Positions 1 through 9,853 are shown, counted from the stretch's first letter. The stretch is DNA of 64,000 nucleotides from Prochlorococcus sp. AG-402-M15 (GCA_003216615.1 QCIP01000005.1:45457-109456); one strand, 5' to 3'. A program made the numbers and translations. The notes: generated by a model not told the origin, from the letters alone.

Positions 1-183
1 TAGTTCGTCTATCATTTCTTGGGCAATATTGCCCCATCCTATAATCTTTAGTTCTCTGTTTGGATCTTCACTACGTAATCCTTTAAAATTAACAATCATT
101 TCTGCAATTGGAGTTTGGTTTTCTTTTGTATACCTCATTTGAGGGGCGCTATTAATTACCGCTTGAATTAAACAATGATTCAT
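1..183 (-). CDS. ssb: Single-stranded DNA-binding protein, N-terminal part (cut by window edge)
   Basis: Partial gene: 61 codons read leftward from an ATG at 181-183 and run off the window start. The peptide begins MNHCLIQAVINSAPQ and includes an OB-fold-like stretch (AEMIVNFKG, LKIIGWGNIAQEM), which I recognise as the N-terminus of the cyanobacterial SSB. SSB coats single-stranded DNA during replication, repair and recombination. It diverges from cobK across only 28 bp, so the two starts share a very short promoter region. The C-terminal acidic tail lies outside the window and cannot be checked. Confidence 0.8.
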   Translation of the reverse strand, partial: MNHCLIQAVINSAPQMRYTKENQTPIAEMIVNFKGLRSEDPNRELKIIGWGNIAQEMIDEL

Positions 184-211
184 TACTTTCTATTTAATTA
201 AAGACATACTG

Positions 212-1009
212 ATGCAGAATCAAAAAAATTGCTACAAAAATGTTTGGATCCTATCAGGAACTTCGGATGGACCAGAAATAACAAGTAGGCTTCTTGAACT
301 TAACTATTCAGTTTTTGCTAGTGTTTTAACTTATAAGGCAGGGAAAACTTATATTAAAAATCCAAAGTTACATATCATTACGGGAAAATTAAATAATAAA
401 GATGAAATTATTAATTTCATAAAAAAAAATAAAATCAAATGTGTTGTTGATGCTACTCATCCCTTTGCCATAGTAATTTCTAAAAATCTTAATAATGCAT
501 GTAAAGAGATTAATACTCCTCTCATAGTATTTGAGAGGAAATCTTCAATAAATAACACTAATAATTTTATTTATATTGATGATTTGAAAGATATAAATAA
601 AGGTGATCTAGAAAATAAGAACATTCTTCTTGCAATAGGATCAAGATTTCTCAAAGATACTGCTAATTATTATTTGAATTGTAAAGCAAATGTATTTACT
701 AGAATTCTTCCAACTTATGAGAGCATAACCAAAGCTTTTGGATCATGTGTAAAAAAATCAAATATAGCGATACTTGAACCGAGTAAAAGTGGGAAAGCTA
801 TTTTAGAAAAAAAACTCTGTGATTTTTGGAAGATAGATTATGTTCTATGCAGAGAATCTGGAAGTTATTCTCAGAAAAACTGGGAAAGTATTATTTATGG
901 AAGTAAAATGAAGTTATTTTTGGTTAAAAGGCCAAAATTAAACAATGATTATTCTTACTCTTTCGATCAATACGAGAATTTGATAGATCACATAATGAGA
1001 AAATGTTAA
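212..1009 (+). CDS. cobK: Precorrin-6A reductase (CobK/CbiJ family)
   Basis: A 265-residue protein whose N-terminus WILSGTSDGPEI is the nucleotide-binding opening typical of CobK/CbiJ. It also carries VDATHPFA near residue 80, a family hallmark. Family role: NAD(P)H-dependent reduction of the precorrin-6A macrocycle in the corrin ring pathway, in the cytoplasm. Length is normal for the family. cutA starts 13 bp downstream on the same strand, so co-transcription is likely. Together with cobO further along the window it indicates de novo corrinoid synthesis; marine picocyanobacteria are known to make pseudocobalamin. The function call is based on motifs and is fairly secure. Confidence 0.85.
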   Translation: MQNQKNCYKNVWILSGTSDGPEITSRLLELNYSVFASVLTYKAGKTYIKNPKLHIITGKLNNKDEIINFIKKNKIKCVVDATHPFAIVISKNLNNACKEINTPLIVFERKSSINNTNNFIYIDDLKDINKGDLENKNILLAIGSRFLKDTANYYLNCKANVFTRILPTYESITKAFGSCVKKSNIAILEPSKSGKAILEKKLCDFWKIDYVLCRESGSYSQKNWESIIYGSKMKLFLVKRPKLNNDYSYSFDQYENLIDHIMRKC

Positions 1010-1022
1010 TGTTTAATTTATT

Positions 1023-1328
1023 ATGGAAGTATTAGTTATGATAACAACTGAATCAAGCAAAAGAAATGCTTTACGAGTAGCTAAATTACTCCTACAAAAT
1101 AAACTTGCAGTTTGTGTTTCCATAAAGCAAATTTTTTCAATTTATGCGTGGGACGATGATATCGAAGAAACTAAAGAGTTTGAAATAACAATAAAAAGTA
1201 AACCAGAAATAAAAGATAAATTAATTAATTTCTTACATAATATTTCCACATATGATGTTCCACAAATTATTTACAAAAAATACCATTCTGATATTAAATA
1301 TTATGATTGGTTGAATAATAATATTTGA
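1023..1328 (+). CDS. cutA: CutA-type divalent cation tolerance protein
   Basis: A 101-residue protein with the CutA1 pattern: an early strand ending ITTESSKRNALRVAKLLLQNKLAVCVS, summarised by key residues T-T-E, A-L-L and a central Cys in AVCVS, then SIYAWDDDIEETKEFEI and a terminal YYDWL. CutA forms very stable trimers; it is linked to copper tolerance in enterobacteria, but its role in cyanobacteria is unclear. A second in-frame ATG at codon 6 (1038) is an alternative start. The gene follows cobK closely and converges with the sugar kinase gene, with stop codons about 6 bp apart around a short AT-rich inverted repeat (1327-1339). Confidence 0.85.
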   Translation: MEVLVMITTESSKRNALRVAKLLLQNKLAVCVSIKQIFSIYAWDDDIEETKEFEITIKSKPEIKDKLINFLHNISTYDVPQIIYKKYHSDIKYYDWLNNNI

Positions 1329-1334
1329 TAAAAT

Positions 1335-2339
1335 TTATCTAATTAACTTTTTAAGATCGATATTGGATCTAGATCCTAATTGTGTAATTATTTGCCCAGC
1401 ACAAATTGAACCTATCTCTCCGCATTTTTTGAGGGAATAATTATTTATTAATCCATGAATAAATCCTCCTGCATAAATATCTCCTGCTCCCGTTGTATCA
1501 ATGACCTTACCCTTCTTCATTGACTTAATTACTTCGATATCACTTTTGTTAATTACCAAAGAACCATCGCTACCAAGAGTTACTACGACTAATTCACATA
1601 GGGAAGATAGGTCTCTTTGGCAGTTTTCTAATTTTTCCTTTTTAAATAGACTTAAAACTTCGGATTCATTACAAAAAACTATATCTACATAGTTATCAAT
1701 TAACTCCAAGAAACTCTCTCGATGTCTATCTACACAAAATGAATCAGACAATGAAAGGATTATTTTTGTATTAGATTGTTTTGCAATTTGAGCAGCTTTA
1801 AGAAAAGCATTTTTAGCTAATTTGCTGTCCCATAAATAACCTTCTAAATACAAGTATTTACTTTTCTTGAGTACGCTAAAATCAATATCTTTTGGTTCAA
1901 ACTCTATAGATGCTCCTAAGTAAGTGCACATAGTTCTTTGAGCATCAGGTGTAATTAAAATAATTGAATGAGCTGTAGCAGCGCCTTCATTTGTTGGTGG
2001 ATTATTAAATACAGTTTTACTTTTTTTTATATCAGAAGAAAAGAAATTTCCAAATTGATCATTTTTCACCCTTCCGATAAACTGAACATGGTTTCCTAAT
2101 TCTGCTAAACATACAACGGTATTTGCTGAGGATCCCCCTGATATTTGTTTGATCACTTTGCAATTCTCTAACAATAAATGAGATTCATCAGAATTAATAA
2201 TATTCATTGATCCTTTCTTTAGATTATTTATCTCAAGAAAGTCATCTTTAATATTTACGATAATATCAACTATTGCATTGCCTAAGCCAATGAGGTCAAC
2301 TCTTTTATTCTGTTCAAAATGTCTAAAAGATTGCCTCAT
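1335..2339 (-). CDS. PfkB-family carbohydrate/nucleoside kinase
   Basis: A 334-residue ribokinase-fold protein. The N-terminal GLGNAIVDI and central SGGSSANTV motifs are PfkB family signature 1, and the C-terminal DTTGAGDIYAGG is signature 2, with the catalytic Asp and anion hole. Family members phosphorylate sugars or nucleosides with ATP; the overall pattern resembles adenosine kinase-like members, but the substrate cannot be fixed from sequence. It is the last gene of a minus-strand series proS-psb27-purA-kinase and starts 15 bp after the purA stop. Adjacency to purA would suit a purine nucleoside substrate; this is inference only. Confidence 0.75.
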   Translation of the reverse strand: MRQSFRHFEQNKRVDLIGLGNAIVDIIVNIKDDFLEINNLKKGSMNIINSDESHLLLENCKVIKQISGGSSANTVVCLAELGNHVQFIGRVKNDQFGNFFSSDIKKSKTVFNNPPTNEGAATAHSIILITPDAQRTMCTYLGASIEFEPKDIDFSVLKKSKYLYLEGYLWDSKLAKNAFLKAAQIAKQSNTKIILSLSDSFCVDRHRESFLELIDNYVDIVFCNESEVLSLFKKEKLENCQRDLSSLCELVVVTLGSDGSLVINKSDIEVIKSMKKGKVIDTTGAGDIYAGGFIHGLINNYSLKKCGEIGSICAGQIITQLGSRSNIDLKKLIR

Positions 2340-2354
2340 TAATTTATAAGTAAA

Positions 2355-3719
<1,365 letters not shown>

Positions 3720-3746
3720 TTATTTTTAAAAAGTAAATTAATTGTA

Positions 3747-4184
3747 TCAACTTTCTCTAAGAACCATTTTTTCAGCGAGAGAAAATTCTTTAGTAAGGCG
3801 CTCTTTAAGTTTTTCTGGTAATGGTCTAGATGCAAAGTTTTTGTAATGGCCTGCCATAGCATTTAATGCTGTTTGCATAGTAGTAAATGATTGAGTTTTG
3901 TTAACCATTCCTCGATTTCTATATCTAGAAATATAGTCAGTTATTAGGATAAGAGCTTCACTTCTTACTTCATCTTTATTTAGAGAATCTTTTGGAGTAT
4001 TAACAGCCGTTTGTAATGTTTTAACAACTGAAATTGTATCTTTTGTATAGTCACCTGTCATTGAGGTTTTTGCAGCTATTGAAGGAGAGTTGAAGAATGT
4101 AAAAACGACAATTAATGATAGTAAAAAAGATATAGCTTTGGCGAGATTTTTTGAAATTAATTCTGATGTCAGTTTCAGTAACAT
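3747..4184 (-). CDS. psb27: Photosystem II assembly factor Psb27
   Basis: A 145-residue protein. Residues 1-38 form a signal peptide with a hydrophobic core (ISFLLSLIVVFTFF) and a signal-peptidase-I-like PSIAA site. The mature part is a helical bundle with the Psb27 pattern YTKDTISVVKTLQTAV and ITDYISRYRN. Psb27 binds CP43 on the lumenal side during PSII assembly and repair. The Synechocystis protein is a lipoprotein, but this sequence contains no cysteine, so lipid anchoring is impossible here. It sits 19 bp downstream of proS and upstream of purA on the same strand, so it is probably part of that transcription unit. Confidence 0.88.
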   Translation of the reverse strand: MLLKLTSELISKNLAKAISFLLSLIVVFTFFNSPSIAAKTSMTGDYTKDTISVVKTLQTAVNTPKDSLNKDEVRSEALILITDYISRYRNRGMVNKTQSFTTMQTALNAMAGHYKNFASRPLPEKLKERLTKEFSLAEKMVLRES

Positions 4185-4203
4185 AACTTTGCTCCCAGAA
4201 AAA

Positions 4204-6012
4204 TTAGCATTGTGAATTTTTATTGTACATTATTTCTGATTCAGAAATAAATGTTTCCAACAATTTATCGGCACTAATTTTAAGTTTAGTATTATTTTTT
4301 CTACATATAAGTTCTACTTCTTTGTTAACAGAATCTCTACCAATAATTATCTGAAAAGGAATTCCAATTAATTCTGCATCTTTAAATTTTACACCGGCTC
4401 TATCGTCCCTATCATCAAGAAGAACTTCAACTTTATTAATTAAAAAATTACTATATATTTGCTCAGTAAGGTCTTTTTGAATTGGATCTTTTAGGTTTGT
4501 GGGAATAATAATAATTTCAAAAGGAGAAATCTGAATTGGCCAACAAATTCCCTTTTGATCATGATTCTGCTCGATAGCAGCTTGGGCTATTCTTGTTACT
4601 CCAATTCCATAACAACCCATCCACAAATTTTTTAATTGACCATCCTTATCTGAAAATTTAGCATTTAATTTTTCGCTATATTTTTGACCTAATTGGAAAA
4701 TATGTCCAATTTCTATACCCTTTTTTTCTTCAAGTTCCTCATTATGATCAATTTTTATTTTATCTCCTTTTTTAGCATTCCTTATATCTTCAATTAGATA
4801 TTCTGTTGAAGAAAAAGAAAATTCCTCATAAACCTTATGTAAATCAACTTTATTTGCACCGCTTATAAATTTTGGGAGATTACTTGCAGAATGATCTATT
4901 ATCCTGATCCATTTTTTATCCCAATTAGAACTCGCTTTAATAGTTTGATTGCCTAGGTCTGGCCCTAAAAAACCTAAAGGAAAATTAACCAGGTTTTTAT
5001 CGATAATGTTTTTATCTTCAATTTTTTGAAGTTTAAGGAGATTGGGGGTATGAAGTTTATTTATTAAGTTATAAAGCTTAACTTCATTAATATGTTGGTC
5101 ACCTCTTATGCATGCAAGAATTGGGCACTCAGATTTACCTTCGAACTTTGCAAGGAATACTACAACTTTAATAACCTGGCTAGGGTCTAAATTATTATTT
5201 TTACAAACTTCGAGGATTGTCTTTTGTTGAGGTGTTTCTATTATCCCTGAAATACTATCTTTCAATGGAATAGGTTGAGAGGGTATTGAAATAGCTTTTT
5301 CTATATTTGCAGCATAAGAACCGCTTTGAGTAAATAAGATGGAATCTTCCCCAGCATCTGCAGTGATCATAAATTCTTTAGAGGCGGCACCGCCAATAGC
5401 TCCACTATCAGCTTCAACTCCAACAGTCTGCAGACCACAAGATTTAAAAATATTTTCATAAGTATCGCCCATCCTTTCATAAAATGAAGCTAAATCCTTT
5501 CCTGAATAATGGAAAGAATAACCATCTTTCATTATAAATTCTCTACTCCTCATTAAGCCAAACCTTGGCCTTATTTCATCTCTAAATTTTGTTTGAATTT
5601 GGTAAAAACATTGAGGCAATTGCTTATAGGAATTAATGATTTCTGATGCAATACTCGTGATCACTTCTTCGTGAGTTGGACCCAAACCAAATTCTTTCCC
5701 TTGCCTATCTTTCAGATTAAACATTATTCCTTCCCCTGCAGTATATCCTTCCCACCTTTCACTTTTTTTCCATAAATCTGCCGGATGAAGTTGGGGTAAA
5801 AGTAATTTTGTGCAACCAATACTATTAAGTTCTCTTTCTATTATTGCGGATATTTTTTCGATAACTCTAAGCATTATTGGCATGTATGCATAAATACCGC
5901 TGTTAACTCTGCGAATGTAGCCAGCTTTTAAAAGTAATTGATGTGAAATAATCTCAGCTTCAGAAGGTGTGTCACGAAGAGTCCCCAGAGGAAATGAGGT
6001 GGTCACGCGCAT
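4204..6012 (-). CDS. proS: Prolyl-tRNA synthetase, bacterial type
   Basis: A 602-residue class II aminoacyl-tRNA synthetase. Motif 2 region RFRDEIRPRFGLMRSREF and the preceding GPTHEE are visible, and motif 3 appears as MGCYGIGVTRI. The central block, roughly residues 220-400, is the editing insertion typical of bacterial ProS, and the C-terminal anticodon-binding domain contains VLLDDRDDRAGVKFKDAELIG. It charges tRNA-Pro and can clear mischarged Ala-tRNA-Pro. The start MRVTTSFPLGTLRDTPSEAE matches the family N-terminus. It heads a minus-strand group with psb27 and purA, and diverges from a small HTH-like gene over a 173-bp hairpin-rich gap. Confidence 0.96.
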   Translation of the reverse strand: MRVTTSFPLGTLRDTPSEAEIISHQLLLKAGYIRRVNSGIYAYMPIMLRVIEKISAIIERELNSIGCTKLLLPQLHPADLWKKSERWEGYTAGEGIMFNLKDRQGKEFGLGPTHEEVITSIASEIINSYKQLPQCFYQIQTKFRDEIRPRFGLMRSREFIMKDGYSFHYSGKDLASFYERMGDTYENIFKSCGLQTVGVEADSGAIGGAASKEFMITADAGEDSILFTQSGSYAANIEKAISIPSQPIPLKDSISGIIETPQQKTILEVCKNNNLDPSQVIKVVVFLAKFEGKSECPILACIRGDQHINEVKLYNLINKLHTPNLLKLQKIEDKNIIDKNLVNFPLGFLGPDLGNQTIKASSNWDKKWIRIIDHSASNLPKFISGANKVDLHKVYEEFSFSSTEYLIEDIRNAKKGDKIKIDHNEELEEKKGIEIGHIFQLGQKYSEKLNAKFSDKDGQLKNLWMGCYGIGVTRIAQAAIEQNHDQKGICWPIQISPFEIIIIPTNLKDPIQKDLTEQIYSNFLINKVEVLLDDRDDRAGVKFKDAELIGIPFQIIIGRDSVNKEVELICRKNNTKLKISADKLLETFISESEIMYNKNSQC

Positions 6013-6075
6013 ACAAAAAAATCCTTAATAATAATTAATTTTATCAATTAAGATGAAAAAAAAATTTAAAGTGTC

Positions 6076-6162
6076 TTGAGTCCCTCAACGCGGCTAGTCT
6101 AAGAATATTCTTTCTGCTAGCTTCTTCAGTAATGAAGTTCAAACTTTTTTAGAAGTTCATTA
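6076..6162 (+). other. Cluster of inverted repeats; candidate structured RNA or regulatory region
   Basis: Within the divergent proS / HTH-gene gap (6013-6185) several inverted repeats follow each other. TTGAG-TCC-CTCAA lies at 6076-6088. A nested element spans 6093-6121, with GCTAG and CTAGC arms around the 12-nt palindrome AAGAATATTCTT at 6101-6112. TAATGAA/TTCATTA arms lie at 6130-6136 and 6156-6162, and a T6 run at 6145-6150 falls inside that loop. This could be a small RNA with a terminator, a 5' leader of the 6186 gene, or operators. I recognise no known family, and expression is not shown. Confidence 0.35.
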
Positions 6163-6185
6163 TTTCTAAAACATTTCTTAAGATT

Positions 6186-6536
6186 ATGGAAAATATAGAT
6201 TCCAATATTTCTAGCGAAGAAGAATTAGTAGGAATTGATGAAGTTCAAAAATTCTTAAACAGATCAAGAGCTTCTGTTTATAGGTATACAAATACTGATT
6301 TAAGAAATTTGAACCCCAGTTTTAATCCCAGAAAATTAAATCCCGAATTTAGAACTGATCAAAAAGATCCATTAAAATTCCATCCTAATGAAGTAGCAAG
6401 ATTTGCCAAAGATATTTTAAGAATAAAAGAAGTTACTGTAGAAGTATTTAACACACCTTCCTCAGCAGCTCAAAACACACTTTTGCAAATATTAGACGAA
6501 TTAAAATCTATTAGGATATTACTAGAAAAAGAATAA
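6186..6536 (+). CDS. Conserved small protein with helix-turn-helix-like N-terminus
   Basis: A 116-residue protein of unknown function. Residues 16-40 (VGIDEVQKFLNRSRASVYRY) resemble the winged-helix/excisionase-type HTH in which a start helix is followed by a recognition helix RASVYRY. The middle is rich in Asn, Pro and Arg (NPSFNPRKLNPEF), and FHPNEVARFAKDI suggests a second wing or helix. The C-terminus is a predicted amphipathic helix that could mediate dimerisation. The closest general description is a MerR/AlpA-like DNA-binding fold, but this is fold-level inference. Its start follows the hairpin-rich proS intergenic region, so it may be autoregulated. No mobile element genes adjoin it. 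Confidence 0.6.
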   Translation: MENIDSNISSEEELVGIDEVQKFLNRSRASVYRYTNTDLRNLNPSFNPRKLNPEFRTDQKDPLKFHPNEVARFAKDILRIKEVTVEVFNTPSSAAQNTLLQILDELKSIRILLEKE

Positions 6537-6632
6537 TTAAAAAGTCATTTAAGAATGTTTTGATTTATTGACATTTAGAATGTAGGATAATTATGTTCAA
6601 TTACCTCCTTAACCTTTACCAATTAAGAGTTC

Positions 6633-6887
6633 TTGAGTTATACGCGATCAAAGCACTTTATAAAAAGTAAATCAAGCGAAGAATCTTCTCTTGATTCTGT
6701 TCAAAGTGATTTTGAAAGAGATGATGAAGACCCCTTAAGTGCAAGGAATTTATCAATAACATCTTTAGGTATTATTTTTGCCTTCTTGACATTTTTATTA
6801 CCTTCAATAAGTATTTTTATTGGAAGACCTTTCTCTCAAAGGAACGAGGTAATTTTTAATCACGATTTTAAAAAAGATGGATCTTAG
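6633..6887 (+). CDS. Small single-span membrane protein, unknown function
   Basis: An 84-residue ORF using a TTG start (6633-6635); no ATG is available in frame upstream of the conserved-looking region. Residues 1-38 are charged and Ser/Asp rich (SSEESSLDSVQSDFERDDED), and residues 43-65 form one hydrophobic segment (TSLGIIFAFLTFLLPSISIF). The protein therefore probably has a cytoplasmic acidic tail and one membrane span. It overlaps the start of ppa by 11 bp, which supports it being translated, possibly with translational coupling. I do not recognise the family. The alternative is a spurious ORF, made less likely by the clean membrane segment and tight coupling. Confidence 0.6.
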   Translation: MSYTRSKHFIKSKSSEESSLDSVQSDFERDDEDPLSARNLSITSLGIIFAFLTFLLPSISIFIGRPFSQRNEVIFNHDFKKDGS

Positions 6888-7431
6888 TTCGATACCTCCA
6901 TCTCCAATGAAGGGAATAGTAAATATAGTTGTTGAAATACCTGCAGGCAGTAGGAATAAATATGAATATTGTTCCGAAGCGGGAATAATGGCATTAGATA
7001 GAGTATTACATTCTTCAGTAAGGTACCCTTTTGATTATGGTTTCATACCGAATACCCTTGCAGAAGATGGGGCTCCTCTTGATGCGATGGTGATAATGGA
7101 TGAGCCAACTTTTGCTGGTTGTCTAATAAAAGCTAGACCTATTGGAGTTTTGGATATGCGTGATTGTGGTGCATATGATGGAAAACTATTATGTGTGCCC
7201 ATCGCAAATCCTAGACAGGCTAATATATTAAGTATTAATCAAATTGCTCCGAATCAGCTTGAGGATGTGGCTGAATTTTTTAGAACTAGTAAAGGACTTG
7301 ACGGAAGAACAGTTCAAATTGATGGTTGGAGGGATTTTGATGTAGTTGAAAATTTATTGATAAATTGTACATCTTCAAAAAAGAAAAAATTTAAAGTGCT
7401 TAAGAAATCAATCATTAGTCAAGGAAATTGA
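6877..7431 (+). CDS. ppa: Inorganic pyrophosphatase, family I
   Basis: A 184-residue soluble family I pyrophosphatase. Visible active-site elements are VVEIPAGSRNKYEY near the N-terminus, YPFDYGFIPNT, and the metal-binding DGAPLDAMVI segment (D-x-D-like acidic cluster), followed by GVLDMRDCGAYDGKLLCVP. It hydrolyses PPi released by nucleotide, fatty acid and aminoacyl-tRNA synthesis. Length is normal for bacteria. The first 11 bp overlap the preceding small membrane gene, and its TGA overlaps the TTG start of the ArsC-like gene as TTGA, so 6633-7784 reads as one coupled unit. Confidence 0.95.
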   Translation: MDLSSIPPSPMKGIVNIVVEIPAGSRNKYEYCSEAGIMALDRVLHSSVRYPFDYGFIPNTLAEDGAPLDAMVIMDEPTFAGCLIKARPIGVLDMRDCGAYDGKLLCVPIANPRQANILSINQIAPNQLEDVAEFFRTSKGLDGRTVQIDGWRDFDVVENLLINCTSSKKKKFKVLKKSIISQGN

Positions 7432-7784
7432 AAAAAATAATTTTTTATAGTTATTTAAAATGCTCTACTTGCGGCAAAGCGCTAAAGTGGCTTAATAAAA
7501 AAAATTTAGAATACCAATTAGTTGATATTGTGCAAGAACCTCCATTGATCAAGTATATAGATCTAGCTTTAGAAATATACTCTGCAGACATAAAAAGGAT
7601 TTTTAATATAAGAGGCAAAGCTTTTAAATCGATTAATGTTGATATCGATTCTTTATCAAGGAAAGAGATTATTCAATTACTTTTAACAGACGGTAAATTA
7701 ATAAAAAGACCATTTTTGGTTTACGATGAAAAAAAAGTAATATTAGGATTTAACGAAATTGAATATGCCAAACAATTTTTGTAG
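7428..7784 (+). CDS. ArsC/Spx-family thioredoxin-fold protein
   Basis: A 118-residue protein with a TTG start overlapping the ppa stop by 4 bp. The N-terminal strand IIFYSYLKCSTCGKALKWL carries a CxxC motif in the position of the ArsC/Spx/YffB redox site. The C-terminal segment LIKRPFLVYDEKKVILGF holds the Arg-Pro cis-proline region typical of the fold. Members include glutaredoxin-coupled arsenate reductases and regulators such as Spx. Nothing here separates arsenate reduction from a general redox role, and no other ars gene is in the window. Co-translation with ppa and the downstream lepB suggests a housekeeping function. Confidence 0.78.
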   Translation: MKKIIFYSYLKCSTCGKALKWLNKKNLEYQLVDIVQEPPLIKYIDLALEIYSADIKRIFNIRGKAFKSINVDIDSLSRKEIIQLLLTDGKLIKRPFLVYDEKKVILGFNEIEYAKQFL

Positions 7785-7813
7785 GGTTAAAAAATCAAGA
7801 CCCGAGTAAATTT

Positions 7814-8455
7814 ATGCGTGCTTTTGTTAAAAGTTTTTTAAAAGAATGGGGCCAACTAATTTTTTTAACCTTTTTAATTTCTTCTTGTAGATCTTTTGTG
7901 GCAGAACCACGCTATATTCCATCAGGTTCAATGCTGCCTGGGTTACAGATAAAAGATAGATTAATAATTGAAAAAATTACTTTAAAAAAGAGGGATCCAA
8001 AAAGAGGAGAAATTGTTGTTTTTAACTCTCCTTATTCATTTGATGAAAAATATATTGCTGAAAGAGATAGACCATTACCAACTAAGAGGAATTGCTTTTT
8101 TATGAGTTTGCCTCCAATGACCTGGATTCCTGGAGTAAGAGATAGAGCTTGCGATGCTTGGATCAAAAGAGTTGTGGCTATTCCAGGAGATGTAGTAACT
8201 GTAAATAAAAAGGGTGAGGTTTACATAAATAATAAAAAAATTGATGAACCTTATGATTTTTTAAAATGCGATTTTTATCCATGTTCTGAAATTAAAAATC
8301 TAAAAGTCCCCGAAGATTATTTTTTTGTTTTGGGAGATAACAGGGCTAGTAGTGAAGATTCAAGGTATTGGCCTGGAACATTTCTACCGAAAGATGCAAT
8401 TTTTGGAAGAGCCTATTATAGATTTTGGCCTTTTAGAAGAATTGGTTATTTATAA
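7814..8455 (+). CDS. lepB: Signal peptidase I
   Basis: A 213-residue membrane-anchored peptidase. One N-terminal hydrophobic segment (LIFLTFLISSC) is followed by box B PSGSMLPGL with the nucleophilic Ser, and by box D KRVVAIPGDVV with the general-base Lys. Box E appears as FFVLGDNRASSEDSRYWPG. It removes signal peptides from exported and thylakoid-lumen proteins such as Psb27 in this window. Length is typical of cyanobacterial LepB. It follows the ArsC-like gene by 29 bp on the same strand and converges with the histidine phosphatase gene. Confidence 0.93.
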   Translation: MRAFVKSFLKEWGQLIFLTFLISSCRSFVAEPRYIPSGSMLPGLQIKDRLIIEKITLKKRDPKRGEIVVFNSPYSFDEKYIAERDRPLPTKRNCFFMSLPPMTWIPGVRDRACDAWIKRVVAIPGDVVTVNKKGEVYINNKKIDEPYDFLKCDFYPCSEIKNLKVPEDYFFVLGDNRASSEDSRYWPGTFLPKDAIFGRAYYRFWPFRRIGYL

Positions 8456-8524
8456 ATCAATTCTCATCACCTAAATGGTTAGCGCTAATTTTGCTAGAAA
8501 TTCCGTTCTTTATCAAAAAAAATT

Positions 8525-9853
8525 TTATAGCGCTCCAGAAGCAGTTAAATCAATTATCCCGCCTAGATGTGTTGTTATGTTGAGAGCACTTATAACAGGT
8601 GGTTTGCTGGGATCATTAAATAGGTCTATTACAGTTATGCCTCCATTCCCCTGTTTTATCATCCAGATATTGGAATAATTAATGTCAAGGATTTTGCAAA
8701 TGAGAGTTTTATTTACTGCATCGTGAGCAACTAGAAGGGTTAAATCATTATCTTTTTGGGATAAACAAATTTTGTCAAAAGCTTCTATTGATCTTTCTGA
8801 TACATCTTTGATGGATTCGCCTTCAGGCATTGTTACCTCTTCAGGTTTGTCATGCCAATTTTTCAGTAAAATAGGCCACTTTTCTTTGATTTCTGCTTCT
8901 AGTTTACCCTCCCATAATCCGTGACTAATTTCTACAAGTGAATCTATTTTTTCTATTTTTAATTCTTTATTATTTTGAATAATTATTTGTGCAGTTTCGT
9001 AAGGCCTATGCATTGAACTTGAAAATGCCCTATTGAAAGAAATATTTCTCAAATATTCAAAAGTCTTTCTCGCCTGTTCTTTACCGTTTTCGTTTAAAGG
9101 AATATCAATTTGGCCTTGGAATCTGCCTTGTTTGTTCCAGTTTGTTTCACCATGTCTTATTAGAAATATTCTTGAATCTCCAATTTGTTTAGGAATATTT
9201 TTATTAAGATGAGATGTTTGATTTAGACATTCGATTTGTGTCTTAAAAGATTTGCCATAACTTGAAATATTTAAAATTGAGAAAGAAGCATTTTCTAATC
9301 TTATTTTTCTAAAACCTTGCTTAGGCTTATCTAATAACAAAAGGATTAAACATCTAAGGATTGCATTATGTCCAACTACTAAAATGGTTACATCATCTTT
9401 GTCTAAATAAATTCTCAAAATATCTTCTATAAAATTATTTGCTTGATCAAATAACTCTTCAATAGGTTTATAAGTTTTACCGTCACTTTTTTTTAAAATG
9501 AGATTTTCTGGATCATTTTTCCAAATAGGGTAAGTTTCTGGAAATTTGTTTTTTATTTCATCAATTTTTAGACCAGACCATTCACTAAGGTCTACCTCTA
9601 ATAAATTCTTATCAAATATAATTACTTTTTTTTTATTGAAACTTTTTTTAATTGTCTTCGCAGTCTCTGCTGCTCTCACAAGAGGAGATGAATAGATTTT
9701 ATCGAAGTTTATTTTTGATAATGCTTTGCCTGCTTTTAGGGCTTGTTCGTATCCTTCATCAGTTAATAATGAATCGTCTGTCCTGCCTTGAATTAATCCT
9801 TTCGCATTGAAACTGCTAAGTCCATGCCTAACTAAAACTAATCTTATAGTCAT
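8525..9853 (-). CDS. Tandem histidine phosphatase (two phosphoglycerate-mutase-like domains)
   Basis: A 442-residue protein made of two histidine-phosphatase domains. Domain 1 (about 1-200) has LVRHGLSSFN, SSPLVRAAETA, an acidic LLEVDLSEWSG and LVVGHNAILR. Domain 2 (about 225-430) has LIRHGETNWN, SSSMHRPYETA, EISHGLWEG and LVAHDAVNKTL. Both retain the catalytic His in RHG and the partner His and Arg, so both look active. Family members act on phosphosugars or phosphoserine rather than necessarily on phosphoglycerate; the substrate is unknown. Annotation as plain phosphoglycerate mutase would be over-specific. It diverges from the CPBP protease gene. Confidence 0.85.
   Translation of the reverse strand: MTIRLVLVRHGLSSFNAKGLIQGRTDDSLLTDEGYEQALKAGKALSKINFDKIYSSPLVRAAETAKTIKKSFNKKKVIIFDKNLLEVDLSEWSGLKIDEIKNKFPETYPIWKNDPENLILKKSDGKTYKPIEELFDQANNFIEDILRIYLDKDDVTILVVGHNAILRCLILLLLDKPKQGFRKIRLENASFSILNISSYGKSFKTQIECLNQTSHLNKNIPKQIGDSRIFLIRHGETNWNKQGRFQGQIDIPLNENGKEQARKTFEYLRNISFNRAFSSSMHRPYETAQIIIQNNKELKIEKIDSLVEISHGLWEGKLEAEIKEKWPILLKNWHDKPEEVTMPEGESIKDVSERSIEAFDKICLSQKDNDLTLLVAHDAVNKTLICKILDINYSNIWMIKQGNGGITVIDLFNDPSKPPVISALNITTHLGGIIDLTASGAL

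Noticed and set aside
8475..8678. 67-codon plus-strand ORF after lepB
   Set aside because: Overlaps the conserved C-terminus of the histidine phosphatase on the other strand; no independent support.
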